A DNA stretch of 64,000 nt from Theodoxus fluviatilis (lineage: Eukaryota > Mollusca > Gastropoda > Cycloneritida > Neritidae), in assembly GCA_034096865.1 (NCBI GenBank), contig JAWQFJ010026896.1, positions 62,501 to 126,500 of the forward strand. The letters run 5' to 3'. The translations under genes were made by a program, and so were the position numbers. The first letter of the stretch is position 1. Each line of letters begins with the position of its first letter. Below the pieces are notes generated by a model. The model made no database searches, was not told the DNA's origin, and saw nothing but the letters and a program-made list of their open reading frames with translations. Below, piece by piece: positions 63,311 through 64,000 of the stretch.

Positions 63311-64000
63311 CGCTATGGTCAGAATGCATACAGGGTGTGTGTGCAGTTCGAACCTTCAGTGATTGTTGTAGGAAATAGTTTATGACTGCAGTTTTCACTA
63401 GATTTCAATTCCTCACTGTGTCTCTCAGACTCGACTGTGGGCGGAGTGACTCGAGAATGATTGACACACCACTGTGTCGGTAGCCTCCTTGGCACCTTGT
63501 GGCGCAACCTGTTTGAGCGACTAGAGCAGGCCCAGGACGTTAAAAGCCGCGGGTTCCACATGAAGATTTGAGGGTGGAGGGTGGTGGTGGGAAATAACGC
63601 ATGGTGTGTCTCCTTCTTCATGGTGTATGTTTGACTTTGAAGGCCAATCCGCGAACAGCAGTTCCTGCCACAGTTGCTGCCTACAGACATTCTGGCACTG
63701 GCACACTTTTGTCAGTTTTTGAAAATTCTATTGGATGCCCATGGAGAAAAGAGGTGCAGAGGGATCTTCCACACTTTCAGATAAACCTGATGGAATGAAT
63801 GGAAGGCAAACGCCACCGAAAGAAAGTTCAACTTCAGCCAGATGGACCAGCCTTGACCTTCAGGTGCAGACGCTGTGACTCGCATTACCGTTCCTTCATT
63901 GGAACCCAAGTCACAGCGGACGTTCACGACTGGGCGGGACTGACAAGCAGTAGCAAGGAGGCATATTGCTCAGAAGCAATCCTATCGCACCATACACCAT
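63311..64000. other. Window end without recognisable gene
   Basis: Frames of up to about 120 codons on both strands lack recognisable motifs. Confidence 0.45.

Overview
The window looks like repeat-dense, non-model marine invertebrate nuclear DNA. A mollusc is my best guess, from the mix of LINEs, tRNA-headed SINEs, gag-only LTR elements and abundant (GA)n, (CA)n, (CAGA)n, (TGGA)n and (TAA)n microsatellites. The species cannot be fixed from the sequence. I see no rRNA gene, free-standing tRNA gene, operon or CRISPR array. Only one non-transposon locus is supported.

Left third (about 2.46-19.71 kb): one continuous stack of four nested insertions. Level 1 is a palindromic element of about 1.9 kb (arms near 0.75 kb, TA duplication). 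Level 2 is a minus-strand, gag-only LTR retrotransposon with 1221-bp LTRs and an ACAC target duplication. Level 3 is a TIR DNA transposon in one of those LTRs, flanked by TTA; the other LTR preserves the empty site. Level 4 is a young plus-strand, gag-only LTR element with 2.73-kb LTRs, a tRNA-Arg-like primer site and a structured array of RNA-type hairpins. Its right end is cut off and joined to an apparently empty copy of its own target, which suggests a haplotype join or recombination.

Middle (19.7-40.1 kb): mostly non-coding. It holds a polypyrimidine tract of about 2.9 kb, SINEs, a MITE candidate, LINE 3' fragments, G-rich tracts and a dispersed repeat family with four copies in the window.

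40.1-50.6 kb: a near-complete 6.2-kb LINE on the minus strand lies between (GA)n tracts at both ends, as expected of an element that targets (TC)n microsatellites. Its ORF1 starts with a hydrophobic segment followed by a 2A-type motif (GDVEANPGP), and the ORF1 stop overlaps an ATG (TGATG). ORF2 has APE endonuclease, reverse transcriptase and a C-terminal zinc knuckle, broken by a late frameshift. Next to it a 3.04-kb solo LTR, related to level 4, splits a (CAGA)n microsatellite.

51-59 kb: a palindromic array of 31-bp CCAAT-box units, then a minus-strand cassette of heat-shock elements, TATA box and AATAAA that may be an LTR. After that comes an intronless, decayed plus-strand gene. It appears to join a Ufd2/UBE4-type E4 core to a BIRC6/UBE2O-type E2 fold lacking the catalytic cysteine, followed by a Gln/Glu/Lys-rich repeat tail. 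This E4-E2 fusion is the most unusual protein architecture here.

59-64 kb: SINE heads, a 41-bp foldback, a (TAA)n tract, and a minus-strand CR1/L2-like LINE whose 3'UTR is interrupted by a 5'-truncated plus-strand LINE with a clean target duplication.
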